The position numbers were made by a program, and so were the translations under genes. 56,317 nt of DNA, taken from assembly GCA_018373675.1 (NCBI GenBank), contig JAHAGQ010000013.1:1-56317 (forward strand), written 5' to 3'. How positions within the stretch are numbered: position 1 is the first letter of the stretch; each line of letters opens with the position of its first letter. The notes beneath the pieces are model-generated. The model ran no database searches. It saw only the letters and a list, made by a program, of their open reading frames with translations, and was not told the origin of the DNA. Below, piece after piece: positions 43,855-53,283 of this stretch. The DNA is from Collinsella sp. Its GTDB lineage: Bacteria > Actinomycetota > Coriobacteriia > Coriobacteriales > Coriobacteriaceae.

Positions 43855-45615
43855 GTGGCCGACCAGGACATCAAGATGCTCATCGAGCGCATTATGGCCG
43901 AGGCCCGGACCCATCAGTCTGCTCGCTTCTCAAACGAAGTCTATGCTGACGAGCCAATTCTCAAAACCGGTCGTCAGATGCAGAACTTCCTTCCCGACCA
44001 ATACCGCAAGATGCGCGAGATATCGCGCTGGCAGGATGACCCCAAAGGCGGCGCGGGTCGCTGGCTTTCGGAAGCCGAGCTTTTCTACCGCCAAGGCCTG
44101 CTGATGGCCGACTTTGAGGACGACTGCCCCTACAACGGTACGTTCAAGTCGTACTTTCCCACCTATAACGCCATGAGCGATCGGCAGTTGCGTGGCTATT
44201 TTACCTGGCGTGCACAAGTGCGCCGCGGAACCGTCGAGGAAACGTCTACGTCCTTTGCCTTCCTGTATCTCTATGAGCTGATCTGTGGCATTGGCGTAGA
44301 TGACCCACTCGATGGTTTTAACAAAATCAAGGCCTTTTGGGATGCCTACCGCGCCTTCGAGCCCGGCATCGACCGGTTTGCACGCGTGTGGCTGCAGGAC
44401 TACGCCGTGTTCCACGGACTCGACCCCAAGCTGCTTCGCGACTCTAAAACCGTCATGTTCGACAACGCCCTCATCGAGCTGCGCCGCGCGGCTCGAGACC
44501 TTGCACCTACACCGACGCCGTCGGCCCAAGTCCCCAAGCGTCGCAAAACCTCCGAGCCCACGCTCCCCCTTCCGCCCGACGAGGCAGGCGAGGAGCGACT
44601 CATGACCGCTATAAACGCCCTCTCCACGTACAACCTGAATAACTCACGGCTCGACCGTTCCCACCATCGCGACCTGCGCCACGTGGCATGCGCCGTGTAT
44701 GTCCGTATGGCGCGCTACTATGACACGCACCGAAAGACCGGCATCGTAGCGAGCTTGTTTGGGGAGGAGACGGCCATGCCCTACACCATGTTTGCCTCGG
44801 CCGTGTTCTTTGCGCCCGAGCGCCACGAGGACTGCGAATATCGCCTGGACCCCATTCACATCTACCGCTGCCAAAATGGCTTTTGGGAATGCATGCGCAT
44901 CCACGGCAGCAGACAAAAAAGCAGCAAGCTCGGTGAGATGATGCGCGCCTGCGACCAACGCCTGCGCCTGGCCCTAGACCCCACCCATCCCCTGAAGGAG
45001 GAGAAGGTCCCCAAATATCTGGCCAAGATCATCGATGACGAGATCGTGGCATGGCTTTCGTGGGACGCCGCGCACCAGCCCGTCAAGATCGATATCGATT
45101 TGAGTCAGCTAGGACACATTCGGAGCGCCGCCGCGCAAACGCGTGAAGCGCTTTTGATTGATGAGGAGCGCGAGGATGATGTGCTCGCAGAGGTCGATAC
45201 GGCGGGTTCCGAGCAGCCGAAAGCCGAGCCCGCAGCAGACGCGTTTGTCGAGCTGGTCGCGGCACCCATTCGGCAGGACGAGGCCGACGAGCCGACCATA
45301 TCCACCGAACAGTTTGGTGTCGTGGCGCCGCTGCTCGCACCGACGCCAGCGGTCGTATCGACTGCACCCGCTGGCACCGCAACCGCACTCGATCCCGCCG
45401 CAGACGCCTATCTTCGAGCACTACTCGAGCAAAACGCAGCGCAGACGGCATCGGCGGTGGAGAGGTCGGGACAGAGCGAGGACATGCTCGTCGATACCAT
45501 CAACGAGGCGCTCTTTGACCTGGTGGGTGACACCGTAATTGAATTTGGCGCAGCAGGACCGCACATTATCGAGGACTACGAAGCAGACGTGAGAGGATAC
45601 CTAGACCATGAGTGA
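43855..45615 (+). CDS. TerB_N/TerB_C domain protein
   Basis: A 586-residue protein with a TerB N-terminal domain (about 40-205: RWLSEAELFYRQGLLMADFEDDCPY, YFTWRAQVRRG, YLYELICGIG) and a C-terminal TerB_C motif (TINEALFDLVGDTVIEF...IIEDYEADV). The middle is helical; a low-complexity acidic and Ala/Pro-rich linker occupies about 440-520. TerB-type proteins are linked to tellurite-resistance-like stress modules and, by comparative genomics, to DNA-processing ATPase-helicase sets. The GTG start follows AGGAGAGGAGAAGC. It overlaps the next gene by eight bases, so the pair is coupled. Molecular role unknown; probably the sensor or scaffold of the cassette. Confidence 0.8.
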   Translation: MADQDIKMLIERIMAEARTHQSARFSNEVYADEPILKTGRQMQNFLPDQYRKMREISRWQDDPKGGAGRWLSEAELFYRQGLLMADFEDDCPYNGTFKSYFPTYNAMSDRQLRGYFTWRAQVRRGTVEETSTSFAFLYLYELICGIGVDDPLDGFNKIKAFWDAYRAFEPGIDRFARVWLQDYAVFHGLDPKLLRDSKTVMFDNALIELRRAARDLAPTPTPSAQVPKRRKTSEPTLPLPPDEAGEERLMTAINALSTYNLNNSRLDRSHHRDLRHVACAVYVRMARYYDTHRKTGIVASLFGEETAMPYTMFASAVFFAPERHEDCEYRLDPIHIYRCQNGFWECMRIHGSRQKSSKLGEMMRACDQRLRLALDPTHPLKEEKVPKYLAKIIDDEIVAWLSWDAAHQPVKIDIDLSQLGHIRSAAAQTREALLIDEEREDDVLAEVDTAGSEQPKAEPAADAFVELVAAPIRQDEADEPTISTEQFGVVAPLLAPTPAVVSTAPAGTATALDPAADAYLRALLEQNAAQTASAVERSGQSEDMLVDTINEALFDLVGDTVIEFGAAGPHIIEDYEADVRGYLDHE

Positions 45616-46912
45616 TAACGCATCCGCAGCACCCCGCGTGCCCAAGCGCGTCGCTGCCGTCATTCTCAACTCGCTCAAGGGCGGCGTGGTCCCGCGCATC
45701 GGCCTTCCCTATATCACCGTAGGACGCGAGGTCGAGATCCGCGCCCTGCTCACCGACCTGAGTCTCATCGCCGGCGGCGGCGCAAGCTTCCGCTTTCTGG
45801 TCGGTCGCTACGGAGCCGGCAAGAGCTTTTTGCTCCAGACCATCCGCACGCACGCCATGGGCGAGGGATTCGTCGTGGCCGATGCCGACCTATCCCCTGA
45901 GCGCCGCCTGCAGGGCGGCCAGGGACAGGGCCTTGCCACCTACCGTGAGCTCATCCGCAACATATCGACTAAAACGCGCCCCGAGGGCGGTGCGCTCAAC
46001 CTTATCCTGGATCGCTGGGTCGCCTCGTGTGCCGATGCCGATGAGTCTGCCGTCAATGCCCAACTGGCCCCGCTCGAGGAAATGGTCCACGGCTTCGACT
46101 TCGCCCGCATGCTCCGCCGCTACCGCGCGGCAGTATCCGAGGGCGACGAAGAAGCCATGAGCCGCGTGACCAAATGGATTCGCGGCGAGTACCGCACCAA
46201 GAGTGAGGCACGCGCCGAGCTGGGCTCCTCGACCATCATCAGTGATGACGACTGGTACGACTACGTTAAGCTCATTGCGCGCTTTTTGGTCTGCAGCGGC
46301 TACAAGGGCATGCTGGTGCTCATCGACGAGCTCGTGAATCTGTACAAGATTCCCAACGCGATCACGCGCCAATACAACTACGAGAAGATCTTGACCATGT
46401 ACAACGACACGCTCCAGGGCAAAGCGCAGTACCTGGGCATAATCATGGGCGGCACGCCAACCTCCATCGAAGACCGCCGCCGCGGCGTGTTCTCCTACGA
46501 AGCCCTGCGCAGCCGACTCGCTCAGGGCCGCTTTGCGCGCGAGGACCTTAAGGACATGCTCGCGCCCATCATCCGCCTGCAGCCACTCACCTATGAGGAA
46601 CTGCTGGTGCTCATCGAAAAACTCATGCAGATCCATGCCGGCTACTTTGGCTGGACACCCACGCTTACCGAGAACGACTTGGTGGGCTTTCTCAAGATTG
46701 AGTTTGGCCGCGTGGGAGCCGATACGCACTTAACGCCGCGTGAGGTCATCCGTGACTTTATCGAGCTGCTCGATATCCTGTGTCAGAACCCCGATGCAAA
46801 TGTGGCGGAGCTGCTGCAAAGCGTCGGCAGCGACGCGCTGGCGCCGGCAGCCGCAACAGGCGACACCGGCGCTGCAGACGGTGACCGCAACTTCGCCGAA
46901 TTCACCATCTAA
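45608..46912 (+). CDS. BrxD-like P-loop ATPase (DUF2791)
   Basis: A 434-residue P-loop ATPase resembling BrxD of type 2 BREX phage-defence systems. Walker A is GRYGAGKS (about 66-73), the Walker B region is MLVLIDELVNLYK (about 235-247) and GGTPTSIEDRRRGVFSYEALRSRL is typical of the family. IVPRIGLPYITVGRE-like text near the N-terminus fits the DUF2791 start. The neighbours are a TerB_N protein and a BrxHI-like helicase; no PglX or PglZ is present. A hairpin begins at its stop codon. ATPase activity is expected; DNA loading is inference. Confidence 0.82.
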   Translation: MSDNASAAPRVPKRVAAVILNSLKGGVVPRIGLPYITVGREVEIRALLTDLSLIAGGGASFRFLVGRYGAGKSFLLQTIRTHAMGEGFVVADADLSPERRLQGGQGQGLATYRELIRNISTKTRPEGGALNLILDRWVASCADADESAVNAQLAPLEEMVHGFDFARMLRRYRAAVSEGDEEAMSRVTKWIRGEYRTKSEARAELGSSTIISDDDWYDYVKLIARFLVCSGYKGMLVLIDELVNLYKIPNAITRQYNYEKILTMYNDTLQGKAQYLGIIMGGTPTSIEDRRRGVFSYEALRSRLAQGRFAREDLKDMLAPIIRLQPLTYEELLVLIEKLMQIHAGYFGWTPTLTENDLVGFLKIEFGRVGADTHLTPREVIRDFIELLDILCQNPDANVAELLQSVGSDALAPAAATGDTGAADGDRNFAEFTI

Positions 46913-46950
46913 CCTGCCAAAACGGGACAGGTTTATTTTGGCAGGTTTTA
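46911..46950 (+). terminator. hairpin inside the TerB cassette
   Basis: AACCTGCCAAAA (46911-46922) pairs perfectly with 46936-46947, followed by TTTAT. It starts at the stop codon of the ATPase gene and lies 79 bases before the helicase start, so it may allow only part of the transcripts to reach the helicase. Confidence 0.6.
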
Positions 46951-47028
46951 TCTGGGCAAACGTTGAAGCAGCAATGCAGCAAGCCGTTCCCAGCCGCGTT
47001 GAGAGATTCGTTTTTGAGAGGAGGCCCC

Positions 47029-49473
47029 GTGAACGCCTTTGACAGATATGCTCCGTTTATCCAAGACTTCATCTACTCCCACGATTGGGAGAGTCTGCGC
47101 TCTATCCAGGTTGCAGCGGCAGACGCCATCTTTAACACGCAAGATAATGTGCTCCTGACGGCATCCACGGCTTCCGGCAAAACCGAGGCAGCCTTCTTTC
47201 CCATCCTGACCGAGTTTTGGGAGAACCCGCCCGCAAGCGTGGGCGCCCTCTACATCGGCCCCCTCAAGGCGCTCATCAATGATCAGTTCGTCCGCCTCAA
47301 CGACCTCTGCGAAGAAGCCGACATCCCCGTCTGGCACTGGCATGGCGACGTTTCGCAGTCGCACAAGGCAAAGCTCATCAAAAAGCCGAGCGGTATCTTG
47401 CAGATTACGCCCGAGTCGCTCGAGGCGCTCTTGATCCATAAGCACATGGCGATTCCGCGCATGTTCTGCGATCTGCGCTACGTCGTCATCGACGAGGTCC
47501 ATTCGCTTATGCGCGGCGATCGAGGCGGGCAGACGCTCTGCCTTATTGAGCGCCTGTCGCGCATGGCCGGCGTACAACCCCGCCGCATTGGCCTTTCGGC
47601 TACCATCGGCGACCCCGAGCGCACGGTTGCCTTTCTCTCGCAGGGAACGGGACGCGACTGCGTTATCCCTCGTTTTGAGGAACCGCGCCGCGTGTGGCGT
47701 ATCTCCATGGAGCACTTCTACAACTCGGGTCCCCAGGCGCAGCAGCGGGGATTCAAGAGCATGGGTCCTCAAGAGGCCGAAGTGCTTGCATGCGAGCGCA
47801 TTGAGGCAGCGGCACCCGCGGCACTGCCCGTCAGCACCCAAGACATGCGCCATAGCGGACAACTCACACAGGAGGAACGCCGCCAACGTCGCGAGCAGGC
47901 ACGGGGCAAGGCTGCCCCCAAGGACAGTCGCGCTTCCTCGGCCCCCGAGGGCGAAGTCGACATTCCCCGAGCACCCGAACAGGCATTACTCAACCCCACC
48001 GACACAGCACCAGACAACGCCGACCCCGGCATGGGCTATATCTTCGAACACACCCGCGGCCGCAAGTGCCTGGTCTTTGCCAACTCGCGCGAAGAGGCGG
48101 AGGCCGTATGCTCCATGCTGCGCAGCTACTGCGAAAGTCGACACGAGCCCGACCGTTTCCTCATCCATCACGGCAATCTTTCGGCATCGTTGCGTGAGAC
48201 GGCAGAAGAGCTTATGCGCGACGAGGAACAGGCACAGACGACCGTTACCACCTCTACGCTGGAACTCGGCATCGATATCGGCCGTCTGGAGCGTGCGTTT
48301 CAGATCGATGCGCCGTTTACCGTCAGCTCCTTTTTGCAGCGAATGGGCCGCACGGGGCGCCGCGATCTTCCGCCCGAGATGTGGTTTGTCATGCGCGAGG
48401 AAGAGCCCGAGCCGCGCACGATGATGCCTGAAACGATACCTTGGAAACTCCTCCAGGGCATCGCGCTCGTACAACTCTATCGCGAGGAAAAGTGGGTCGA
48501 GCCGCCTGAGCTCGATCGACTCCCCTACAGTCTGCTCTATCACCAGACCATGTCGACCCTCGCCAGCACCGGAGAGCTCACGCCGGCAGAGCTTGCCCAG
48601 CGCGTGCTCACACTCAGCTATTTCCATCGCATCTCGGCCGATGACTATCGCGTGTTGCTGCGTCACCTCATTAAGATCGACCATATCCAAGTCACCGAGG
48701 GCGGCGGGCTCATCGTGGGTCTCGCGGGCGAGCGCATCATCAACAACTTTAAGTTCTACGCCGTGTTCCAGGAAAACGAGGAGTTCACCGTTCGCAGCGA
48801 ATCGACCGAGCTGGGCACGATTGTCAACCCGCCCCCGCCCGGTGAGCGCATTGCCATCGCCGGACACTGCTGGATTGTCGAGGAAGTGGACTGGAAGCGT
48901 CACACCGTCTTTGCCACGCAGGTCAAGGGCCGGGTGCCGGCCTACTTTGGCGACTGCCCCGGCGACATCAATACACACGTACTCGAGCGTATGCGCAAGG
49001 CGCTCAACGAGCACGCGGCGTATCCGTACCTGATGGGTAACGCGCGGGCCCGTCTGGCGCAGGCTCGCCATACGGCCGAGATTTCGGGCGCGGGAACTAA
49101 GCCGCTCATCAACCTGGGTGGCGACACCTGGGTGCTCTTCCCCTGGTTGGGCAGCTACGCCTTTTTGGCGCTCGAGCGCATGCTCAAGATTAAATGCGCC
49201 GCTGAGTTGGGCCTTCGCGGACTCGACCCGTCACGCCCGTACTTTATGCAGTTTAAGATGAAGGCCGACGAGGAGACGTTCTTTGAAGTGCTCGCCGCCG
49301 AAGCCGAGAAAGACTTCGACCCCATCGACCTCGTCTATCCCGGCGAGGTGCCTTACTTTGACCGCTACGACGAGTTTGTTCCCGAAGAGCTCGTGCGCAA
49401 GGGCTTTGCCGAAGGCGTGCTCGACATCGAAGGCATGAAGCAGCGCGTTCTCGGCTGGCGCGACCACGCCTAA
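47029..49473 (+). CDS. BrxHI-like DEAD/H helicase
   Basis: An 814-residue superfamily 2 helicase related to Lhr and BrxHI. Motif I is ASTASGKT (about 45-52), motif II is a DEVH form (VVIDEVHSLM, about 154), motif III LSATIG, and motif VI QRMGRTGRR (about 437-445). A charged, low-complexity insertion (about 277-325: many Arg, Gln, Glu, Pro) separates the two RecA domains. The C-terminal 350 residues include a winged-helix/Lhr-like region. The GTG at 47029 is preceded by GAGAGGAGGCCCC; an upstream frame start at 46963 lacks a site. Third gene of the cassette. Confidence 0.85.
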   Translation: MNAFDRYAPFIQDFIYSHDWESLRSIQVAAADAIFNTQDNVLLTASTASGKTEAAFFPILTEFWENPPASVGALYIGPLKALINDQFVRLNDLCEEADIPVWHWHGDVSQSHKAKLIKKPSGILQITPESLEALLIHKHMAIPRMFCDLRYVVIDEVHSLMRGDRGGQTLCLIERLSRMAGVQPRRIGLSATIGDPERTVAFLSQGTGRDCVIPRFEEPRRVWRISMEHFYNSGPQAQQRGFKSMGPQEAEVLACERIEAAAPAALPVSTQDMRHSGQLTQEERRQRREQARGKAAPKDSRASSAPEGEVDIPRAPEQALLNPTDTAPDNADPGMGYIFEHTRGRKCLVFANSREEAEAVCSMLRSYCESRHEPDRFLIHHGNLSASLRETAEELMRDEEQAQTTVTTSTLELGIDIGRLERAFQIDAPFTVSSFLQRMGRTGRRDLPPEMWFVMREEEPEPRTMMPETIPWKLLQGIALVQLYREEKWVEPPELDRLPYSLLYHQTMSTLASTGELTPAELAQRVLTLSYFHRISADDYRVLLRHLIKIDHIQVTEGGGLIVGLAGERIINNFKFYAVFQENEEFTVRSESTELGTIVNPPPPGERIAIAGHCWIVEEVDWKRHTVFATQVKGRVPAYFGDCPGDINTHVLERMRKALNEHAAYPYLMGNARARLAQARHTAEISGAGTKPLINLGGDTWVLFPWLGSYAFLALERMLKIKCAAELGLRGLDPSRPYFMQFKMKADEETFFEVLAAEAEKDFDPIDLVYPGEVPYFDRYDEFVPEELVRKGFAEGVLDIEGMKQRVLGWRDHA

Positions 49474-49499
49474 GACCAGTCTTTTTGGGACGAGGAGAC

Positions 49500-50378
49500 T
49501 TATTTGTCGTGAAGGACGGTGCCGAGGAAGTCGGTGTCGAAGGGCACGGCTTCGGCAAAGGCGTAGTTGCCGTCGCTGGCGATGAGCAGGTAGTTTTCCT
49601 CGCCGCCGAACTCCGCATCGCCACATGGGACCACCCAGGCGTGGGCGAATACCTCGAGTGCCGTGGCAGCGCAATCGCGCAGGAACGTCACATCGCTCCC
49701 CTCGCTTGCGCTCACGATATTGGCCACGTAGATGCCGCCGGCATTCAGGCTGCCCCGCACTAGACGCAACGCCTCAACGGTCGCCAGCTCGCGTACGGGC
49801 TCGGCACCGCCAAAGCAATCGCTCACGACCACGTCGTAGCGACGATGACCCACACTCGTCACACCCAGATACGAGCGAGCCTCAGCAGTAATCACCCGCA
49901 AGCGGTCGCCCACCGTGCGCTCCAGCTCGTCCAGATAGAACCAACGGCGCGCCAGGCGCGTAATCTCTCCGTCATACTCGATAACGTCCATGCGCAAGCC
50001 CTCGTGCGACATCAGCGCAAACTTGGGATAGGCAAACCCGCCGCCACCCAGCATGAGCATACGGTCGATGCCGTGACCATAAGCGTCGTGCATTGCACCC
50101 TCGGCCTCAAACACGTCGTCAAACGCACGATAGTACGCAAAGACGGGCTCAGCCCAACGCTCGCCAACGTAACTCGCGCTTTGGTAGACGCCGCCTTGCA
50201 CCAATACGCGGACTTCGTCGCCGCCCTCGTCGTGCACGCGCTTCACACGCGCCAACCCATTGCAGGTTCGCGCAACCTGCAGACAGGCAACACGAACAGC
50301 GACAGCGGCCGCACCAAGCGCCGCGGCTCCCAGAGCAACGCCGGCAACGACGCCGGCAGAAACACTCGGCTTGTTCAT
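49500..50378 (-). CDS. spermidine-synthase-like protein with N-terminal helix
   Basis: A 292-residue protein with an N-terminal hydrophobic, Ala/Val-rich helix (about 7-30) followed by a Rossmann aminopropyl- or methyltransferase-like domain. MLMLGGGGFAYPKF replaces the usual GGGDG motif of spermidine synthase, and IEYDGEITRLARRWF and VVVSDCFGG fit the cofactor-binding region. True spermidine synthases have more conserved aspartates, so the reaction is uncertain. It follows elp3 without a gap, with AAGGAGCTC at the end of elp3 as its ribosome site. Confidence 0.7.
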   Translation of the reverse strand: MNKPSVSAGVVAGVALGAAALGAAAVAVRVACLQVARTCNGLARVKRVHDEGGDEVRVLVQGGVYQSASYVGERWAEPVFAYYRAFDDVFEAEGAMHDAYGHGIDRMLMLGGGGFAYPKFALMSHEGLRMDVIEYDGEITRLARRWFYLDELERTVGDRLRVITAEARSYLGVTSVGHRRYDVVVSDCFGGAEPVRELATVEALRLVRGSLNAGGIYVANIVSASEGSDVTFLRDCAATALEVFAHAWVVPCGDAEFGGEENYLLIASDGNYAFAEAVPFDTDFLGTVLHDK

Positions 50379-52286
50379 CTAGAGCTCCTTTTGCAGATAA
50401 AGGCCATGGTCATAAAATCCAAGATGGCGATAGTACTCGCGCGTACCAATCGCGCTGATCACGTTGATGCGCGCATAGCCGGCATCCCGGGCAATCTCGC
50501 ACGCACGCTCTACGAGCAAACGCCCCAACCCGTGATGCTGCGCCGCCTGGCCCTGGTCACCCACGCGTGCCGCCATGCCATACACGTGCACCTCGCGAAT
50601 CATCGCCTCGTCCGGCGTCGTCGGCAACTCGTCCGCATGCGCGGCAACAAACGAATGGTCGGGCAGCGACAACCGCAAAAAGCCCGCGATCTTGCCCTGC
50701 GGCGTCACCCACTGCAAAAAGCGCTCGTAAGTCACTGGCGTCTCGTACGCCACTTCCTCATCAAGAGATAGCTCATCCAAGTCGGCACCCGCCGTACTGA
50801 TCTCGCGATAGCGAATCTCGCGCACCGTCGCACCATCACCCCGAGCAGCCAGACGGTTCTCAACGAGCTGACGCAGGTTGGGTTTCTTGTTGCCCACCAT
50901 AATGTCGTCGGAACTAAAGTCGCGGATCATGCGACTGATACGGCAGAACGCCGGCGTCACCACGATGTCGTCGGCCAGCACATCGAGCAGCTCTTCCTCG
51001 GTATAGGGACGCCACTCGCCGCGCTCATAGCAGCCCACCAGACGCGAGCCCTCGATGAGCGCACATGGGTAGACCTTGACCTCGTCGGGCATAAAGGCCC
51101 CTTCGGTCATAAAGCGTTCGTAGTCGCGCTTATCCCCCTCCGGCGTGGCGCCCAGCAGGTTAAGCATAAAATGCGCATGGATCTTAAAGCCAAACAGGCG
51201 CGCAAGCGAAAACGCCCGTTCAATCTGCGCCACCGAAATGCGACGCTCGTTGATATCGAGCAAATGCTGGTCGAGGCTCTGGATGCCCATCTGAATCTTG
51301 GTGCAGCCCAGACGACGAATGAGCGTGAGCGCCTGTGGCGTCACGGCATCGGGGCGGGTCTCGATAACGAGCCCCACCACGCGATGCTTCGCCGTCTCGT
51401 TGATGCGCTGCTGACGCTCAAGCTCCTCCATCGTTTCCGTCTGCCACTCGGCAGCCTCGCCCCATGGCGTACTGGGGCCGTACAGACGACGCACTGCGCG
51501 GTTATAGCCACCAACGACAGCATCCACACGCCCCTGCTCGTCGGCAACGCCGCTCGCAAGCTCGGCCTCGTCGGTCGCAATGCCGGCAGCTCGATAGCGC
51601 TCGCGGCGCTCTGTTACCACCGGCGGCAGGGCATCGGCGGGAGCGTCATCGAGCAGGCGCCCTGCCTCGGCACGGCTGATGCCCGGACGCGCCAACATGG
51701 GGTTTGCCGCCACACCGGCGACGGCATCGTCATTGAGCGCACGGAAAAGCTCCGACATAAACCACGTCTGATAGCCTTCCGGATAGTCGCTCCAGGTACC
51801 GCCGAGCACAATGAGCTCTATCTTGTCGGTCGCATGTCCCATCTGCGAAAGCGCGGTCAGACGAGCGCTCACCTGCAGATACGGGTCGAAGCAGTTTTGC
51901 TCCGCACGGGCGCACGCCGGCTCGGCGTGCAGATAGCTTTTGGGCATGCGCAGATCGTTGGGGCAAAACAGGCAATCGCCCGAGCATGGCCAGGGCTTGG
52001 TAATGACGGTAATGGTCGCCACGCCCGAGGCCGTTCGGCGCGGCTTCATACGCAGGACCTGCAGCAGTTGACGCTCCAGATCGGAATCGACATTCCACGC
52101 AGCCCACCGAACCGGCTCCTCACGTTTAACCCGCTGGTAGAACGGCAGCAGACGGCGCTTGGCCAAATCGCGTTTGTCGGCACCCTCACGGCGCGCCTCG
52201 GCATGTATCAGTTTGACGAGCGTTTTGTCGTCCACGGTCTCGCCGCGACGCAGAGCCTCGAGTATGTTCAAGATAATCTGTTCCAT
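50379..52286 (-). CDS. elp3: bacterial Elp3, tRNA U34 carboxymethyl modification
   Basis: A 635-residue radical SAM/acetyltransferase enzyme that starts the carboxymethyl modification of wobble uridine in tRNA. The 4Fe-4S Cys motif is PCSGDCLFCPND (about 98-110), with LGGTWSDYPEGYQTWF and TRPDAVTPQAL in the radical SAM part, and a C-terminal GNAT domain (about 490-635, ending QAAQHHGLGRLLVERA...YYRHLGFYDHG). This is the stand-alone form that works without other Elongator subunits. It is first in a two-gene operon with the spermidine-synthase-like gene. Confidence 0.9.
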   Translation of the reverse strand: MEQIILNILEALRRGETVDDKTLVKLIHAEARREGADKRDLAKRRLLPFYQRVKREEPVRWAAWNVDSDLERQLLQVLRMKPRRTASGVATITVITKPWPCSGDCLFCPNDLRMPKSYLHAEPACARAEQNCFDPYLQVSARLTALSQMGHATDKIELIVLGGTWSDYPEGYQTWFMSELFRALNDDAVAGVAANPMLARPGISRAEAGRLLDDAPADALPPVVTERRERYRAAGIATDEAELASGVADEQGRVDAVVGGYNRAVRRLYGPSTPWGEAAEWQTETMEELERQQRINETAKHRVVGLVIETRPDAVTPQALTLIRRLGCTKIQMGIQSLDQHLLDINERRISVAQIERAFSLARLFGFKIHAHFMLNLLGATPEGDKRDYERFMTEGAFMPDEVKVYPCALIEGSRLVGCYERGEWRPYTEEELLDVLADDIVVTPAFCRISRMIRDFSSDDIMVGNKKPNLRQLVENRLAARGDGATVREIRYREISTAGADLDELSLDEEVAYETPVTYERFLQWVTPQGKIAGFLRLSLPDHSFVAAHADELPTTPDEAMIREVHVYGMAARVGDQGQAAQHHGLGRLLVERACEIARDAGYARINVISAIGTREYYRHLGFYDHGLYLQKEL

Positions 52287-52305
52287 GTCCCCATTGTAAA
52301 GGCAA

Positions 52306-52337
52306 AGGCGCCGAAGCCCGTCACGGCTCCGGCGCCT
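52306..52337 (-). terminator. terminator of the DUF4097-XRE operon
   Basis: AGGCGCCGAAGCC (52306-52318) pairs with 52325-52337 with one wobble, followed on the minus strand by TTTGCCTTTA. It lies between the DUF4097 stop codon and the elp3 start. Confidence 0.75.
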
Positions 52338-52383
52338 CCATCAAAGAGCATGCCTATATGTACCGATCTCCGAAAACCGCATG

Positions 52384-53283
52384 TCACTCCGGATCAAACG
52401 ACATGTCGCCCGAACCGACCTCAAAACGATACGTAGCAGACTTATCGCCGTTATCGAATTCAAGATTCAAAATGGTCTCGCCGTCGTAGCCAAGCGGAAG
52501 GAAATCGCTCTCAAAGTCGCCGCTGCCCAAGGTGAGGCTCGCCTTAAAGCCCGTCGAGTTCGGAACCGTCATCTCCACATCGCCCGAGCCCACACTCACG
52601 TCCATCGACTTCGCGGGGGCCTGGTAGAGCTCGAACGTCACATCGCCCGAACCGACCTCGGCATTCAGGGTATCGGTCACGGTGCCCGTAAACTCAACGT
52701 CTCCAGAGTCCAAAGTCAGGTTGAGGTCATGACACACAATGCCCGCGACCGTCAGGTCACCCGATCCTACATTCGCTGTAATGCCCACCATGTTATCGGC
52801 AACTTCGCGCGGCAGTTCGACGGTAACCGTGCGGTCAATGGCGCGCTCGTCATCGCAATCGAACTGGCGAATCTTGAGCGTAGAGCCCTTGATTTCGGCC
52901 AGGTTCTGGGTTGCCGCATCGAAGGCAACGGTCCCCGTTGCCACGCGACCGCTTTCAATTACGCGCACTGGCCCGCTGGAGACGTGTTTGACCTCGACCG
53001 TGCCCGACGTCACGTCCAAGTCAAGCGATGTGAACGCGTCGGCATCAAAGGTTTCGCTCGAAAGCTGCTGAGGCTGAGCGGAATAGTTACCGCCATCCAA
53101 AAGATCGTCCTCGTCAACCGCATCGTCCATACCAGAGAAGCCGGATACAACATCGTCGAGATCCCACGGGCCATCAAAATGAATCAAAGTCCGCGAAGTG
53201 CCAAAGACAAGCCCGATGATGAGCACAAACGCTCCGATGCCAACGCCCAAGCGTACCTTGGATTCATGCGAAAGCTTCATCAT
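52384..53283 (-). CDS. DUF4097 beta-repeat protein, membrane-anchored
   Basis: A 299-residue protein with an N-terminal membrane helix (about 10-30, LGVGIGAFVLIIGLVFG) and an exported right-handed beta-repeat domain of the DUF4097/LiaG-like type. The repeat units (LDLDVTSGTVEVKHV, ITANVGSGDLTVAG, DSGDVEFTG, VGSGDVTFEL, VGSGDVEMTV, LGSGDFESDF, VGSGDMSF) show a regular SGD rhythm. Such proteins accompany envelope-stress regulators. Its ATG overlaps the XRE gene stop (ATGA). Confidence 0.82.
   Translation of the reverse strand: MMKLSHESKVRLGVGIGAFVLIIGLVFGTSRTLIHFDGPWDLDDVVSGFSGMDDAVDEDDLLDGGNYSAQPQQLSSETFDADAFTSLDLDVTSGTVEVKHVSSGPVRVIESGRVATGTVAFDAATQNLAEIKGSTLKIRQFDCDDERAIDRTVTVELPREVADNMVGITANVGSGDLTVAGIVCHDLNLTLDSGDVEFTGTVTDTLNAEVGSGDVTFELYQAPAKSMDVSVGSGDVEMTVPNSTGFKASLTLGSGDFESDFLPLGYDGETILNLEFDNGDKSATYRFEVGSGDMSFDPE

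Noticed and set aside
43855..49473. complete BREX system
   Set aside because: No PglX, PglZ, BrxA or BrxB; only the ATPase and helicase relatives are present.
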